Under the pieces are notes generated by a model. The model saw only the letters and a program-made list of their open reading frames with translations, was not told the origin of the DNA and did no database searches. This document shows, in pieces, positions 32,033 to 33,646 of a DNA stretch of 33,646 bases; the stretch's first letter is position 1, and the number at the start of each line of letters is the position of its first letter. This DNA is from Paenibacillus maysiensis (lineage in GTDB: Bacteria; Bacillota; Bacilli; Paenibacillales; Paenibacillaceae), in NCBI RefSeq assembly GCF_000520815.1, contig NZ_ASRY01000157.1:1-33646 (forward strand), given 5' to 3'. The position numbers were made by a program, and so were the translations under genes.

Positions 32033-32611
32033 TTAATCATCTTCATCATCTAAATGAGGGGTAACCGGGTACCCTGACGGATCAAACATATATTCAACGC
32101 ACTCTTTTTCATCAGAAAGAACAAGACTTATCATATCACCACCACCAAACGGTGATGGTGGTACTTTCATATTAATAATCCATGAATACCCTTCAACACC
32201 TTCAAATTTCTCATAAAAAAATATTGATTCACCATGATTAGGATTGGTTTCTCCTTCTAAATGATACTTGTCATTATAATTTTGAGAAATTTGGAGCAAT
32301 TTGTCTACGGTTAATTGAGAATATATTTTGGATAGTTTATTTCTATCAATTCCAAATATAAAAAAAGAAATAACTTGTTCTACATCAGAAATAACCAAAA
32401 ATTTTTCGAATTCCTTAAAGTCTATCTCAACAACCCAAGCACCACCAGTCAATCCAATAAAATTCTCGTAATGTTGAACAGATTTGTTTATGTCACCGTT
32501 AATTGTCCAAGGAGTGTAGTGATTATTACTTCTGTTACGTTTGTTACGTTTGTCGATGTACTCTTGTGCAATATCTAAAGCTTGCAATGCAGATAGTTTT
32601 GGTTTATTCAT
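32033..32611 (-). CDS. Probable immunity protein (Imm35-like, duplicated domain)
   Basis: The 192-residue acidic protein begins with a helix (ALQALDIAQEYIDKRN) as in Imm35-like proteins. It then seems to contain two copies of one module: ENFIGLTGGAWVVEIDF in the first half and EKFEGVEGYSWIINMKV in the second, each followed by a strand pair. It has a very acidic tail (HLDDEDD). It overlaps the end of the toxin gene by 8 bases (ATGAATAA), the arrangement expected for a cognate immunity gene whose translation is coupled to the toxin. Neutralising the zincin toxin is the likely role. The family name is tentative; the function follows from position. Confidence 0.6.
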   Translation of the reverse strand: MNKPKLSALQALDIAQEYIDKRNKRNRSNNHYTPWTINGDINKSVQHYENFIGLTGGAWVVEIDFKEFEKFLVISDVEQVISFFIFGIDRNKLSKIYSQLTVDKLLQISQNYNDKYHLEGETNPNHGESIFFYEKFEGVEGYSWIINMKVPPSPFGGGDMISLVLSDEKECVEYMFDPSGYPVTPHLDDEDD

Positions 32612-33646
32612 CTAAACACCCCTTAAATATTGGATAATTTGGAGGTGGCCATCCAAATGGTGCCGGATCTCCATTATTCCTCAATTTATAAATATATCGT
32701 TCTGTAGCAAATAATTCAGCTCTTGTAAAATTATTTTTATTCTCCATTATTATTTTGTAGACATGTTCTTCTCTTTCTAAGGTACTTTGTTTTAAATATT
32801 TATTTTTACCCAATTCTAACCATTGCTTTGCATGTACGCTTTCATGAAAAGCCGCTATTTGAGATGGTTTCCCTCTAAAATACATGATTCCTGTTTCAGG
32901 ATCAAAACCTCCAGCTTTATTTTTTGGTACCTTTTCTTTGTCAATTACAACTTTAATCCCTGATTGATCCATATCTTTTTTGAAATTTTTAAAGTCTGAT
33001 GCACGTATTTTTCTATTACCATTTTCGTCAATTTTAAAAACATTTCCACTTACTCTTTTTGTGTCCCATTCTGCCTGATCTAGATCAGTAGCCCTAGCCT
33101 TGATACCACCATTACCAGTCCCCTCATCAATTGGTCTGTTTAGGCCTGGACCACCTTTTGGATTGGGTTTTACAGGCGGATTCTCTACAATAGGTGGCTG
33201 GCTGGACCTAGAAGAAGACCTTCCCGCAGTCCCCATACCGATACGAGCTTCTACAATTCCATAGGTCGTGTTTTCGACTAAATCGCTTAGTCCTGTCCTT
33301 TCCATGTAATCTCCAGATTTTTGTCCGATGAAGCCTTGATTGTATCGAGTAATGAGTGCATCCATTTTCTCTTTGTCCAACTCAATAGCATTTGTAGAGT
33401 CCACACCCATCGCTACTAAACCATCTTCAATGGCATTGAGAGTTCCTTCATCCCATACGTGTGTTCGTTTTGCATTGACGATACGCTGGATGGCGGCCAA
33501 TTTATTAGGATCTTTAATATCATACAGTGATAGTTTGCGCTGCATTGTAATTTCAGTACGCAGTGCTTGCTCTGCTTGTTTTAGCTTATTTTCATCCTGC
33601 CACCAGTTGGCTGTAAAATAATCAGTTTGATTCCAATATGAAGTAT
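32604..33646 (-). CDS. Polymorphic toxin, C-terminal part with HExxH metallopeptidase domain
   Basis: The frame is open through the right edge of the window, so the N-terminus is missing. The visible part has a helical linker (about the first 150 residues, with RTHVWDEGTLNAIEDGLVAMG), then a Pro/Gly-rich hinge (PPIVENPPVKPNPKGGPG). A C-terminal zincin-like domain carries the zinc motif HESVH at 32832-32846, followed by the helix EREEHVYKIIMENK and an ending rich in Pro (GWPPPNYP). This is the plan of a modular toxin: variable peptidase tip on a conserved carrier. The tip resembles the metallopeptidase toxin 4 type (Tox-MPTase4). It is probably secreted against rival bacteria; the secretion route lies off the window. 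The overlapping downstream gene is its likely antidote. Confidence 0.75.
   Translation of the reverse strand, partial: TSYWNQTDYFTANWWQDENKLKQAEQALRTEITMQRKLSLYDIKDPNKLAAIQRIVNAKRTHVWDEGTLNAIEDGLVAMGVDSTNAIELDKEKMDALITRYNQGFIGQKSGDYMERTGLSDLVENTTYGIVEARIGMGTAGRSSSRSSQPPIVENPPVKPNPKGGPGLNRPIDEGTGNGGIKARATDLDQAEWDTKRVSGNVFKIDENGNRKIRASDFKNFKKDMDQSGIKVVIDKEKVPKNKAGGFDPETGIMYFRGKPSQIAAFHESVHAKQWLELGKNKYLKQSTLEREEHVYKIIMENKNNFTRAELFATERYIYKLRNNGDPAPFGWPPPNYPIFKGCLDE

Overview
The window looks like a stretch of chromosome from a Firmicute of the Paenibacillus polymyxa group. This is inferred from gene content: a WIAG-tail repeat protein, B. subtilis-like secreted Pel, a secreted GH5 endoglucanase, DUF4183/collagen-like proteins and YesMN-type two-component regulation of a sugar ABC transporter. 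Strong AGGAGG-type ribosome binding sites, cre boxes and many Rho-independent terminators fit this. I see no rRNA, tRNA, CRISPR array, prophage or intact insertion sequence.

Layout. 1-5.7 kb: the 3' part of a WIAG-tail repeat protein, an exported Lys/His/Ala-rich protein, an OmpR-type two-component pair and a lone OppD-like ATPase. 5.7-8.7 kb: pectate lyase (minus strand), a wrecked GH12 glucanase and a cyclase-family hydrolase; a perfect cre box lies between Pel and the GH12 remnant. 8.8-10.3 kb: two divergent DUF4183 genes, one fused to a collagen-like stalk. 10.3-15.5 kb: redox and efflux genes with local regulators: an Old Yellow Enzyme with a damaged 5' end, a TetR regulator with a flavodoxin-fold quinone reductase (matching operator-like repeats before both), and an HxlR regulator divergent from an MFS-SDR operon. 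15.6-17.4 kb: a broken endonuclease V gene, a possible micro-membrane protein and a LysE-type exporter. 17.7-22.2 kb: GH5 endoglucanase, then a LacI regulator, a UlaA-type PTS IIC protein and a KdgF-like cupin. Two copies of a LacI-type palindrome precede the PTS gene and the cupin gene. 22.4-29.6 kb: a Gfo/Idh/MocA oxidoreductase, then a five-gene sugar system (YesM-like kinase, YesN-like regulator, lipoprotein, two permeases; no ATPase) with a near-cre before the kinase and a perfect cre before the lipoprotein. 29.7-33.6 kb: AT-rich accessory DNA with gene fragments, a DGC putative zinc-binding protein, an Imm30-like protein and the 3' end of a polymorphic toxin (HExxH zincin domain) overlapping its probable immunity gene.

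Taken together, much of the middle of the window serves plant polysaccharide use: pectin and glucan are cut outside the cell (Pel, GH5, formerly GH12), products enter through PTS or ABC routes, and unsaturated uronates may be handled by the KdgF-like cupin. CcpA probably controls several of these genes through cre boxes. Three genes are visibly decaying (GH12, endonuclease V, Old Yellow Enzyme). The right end is a competition (toxin-immunity) island. The most notable new inferences are the LacI operator pair around the PTS/KdgF genes, the paired TetR operators, the DUF4183 pair, and the toxin with an immunity protein that looks internally duplicated.
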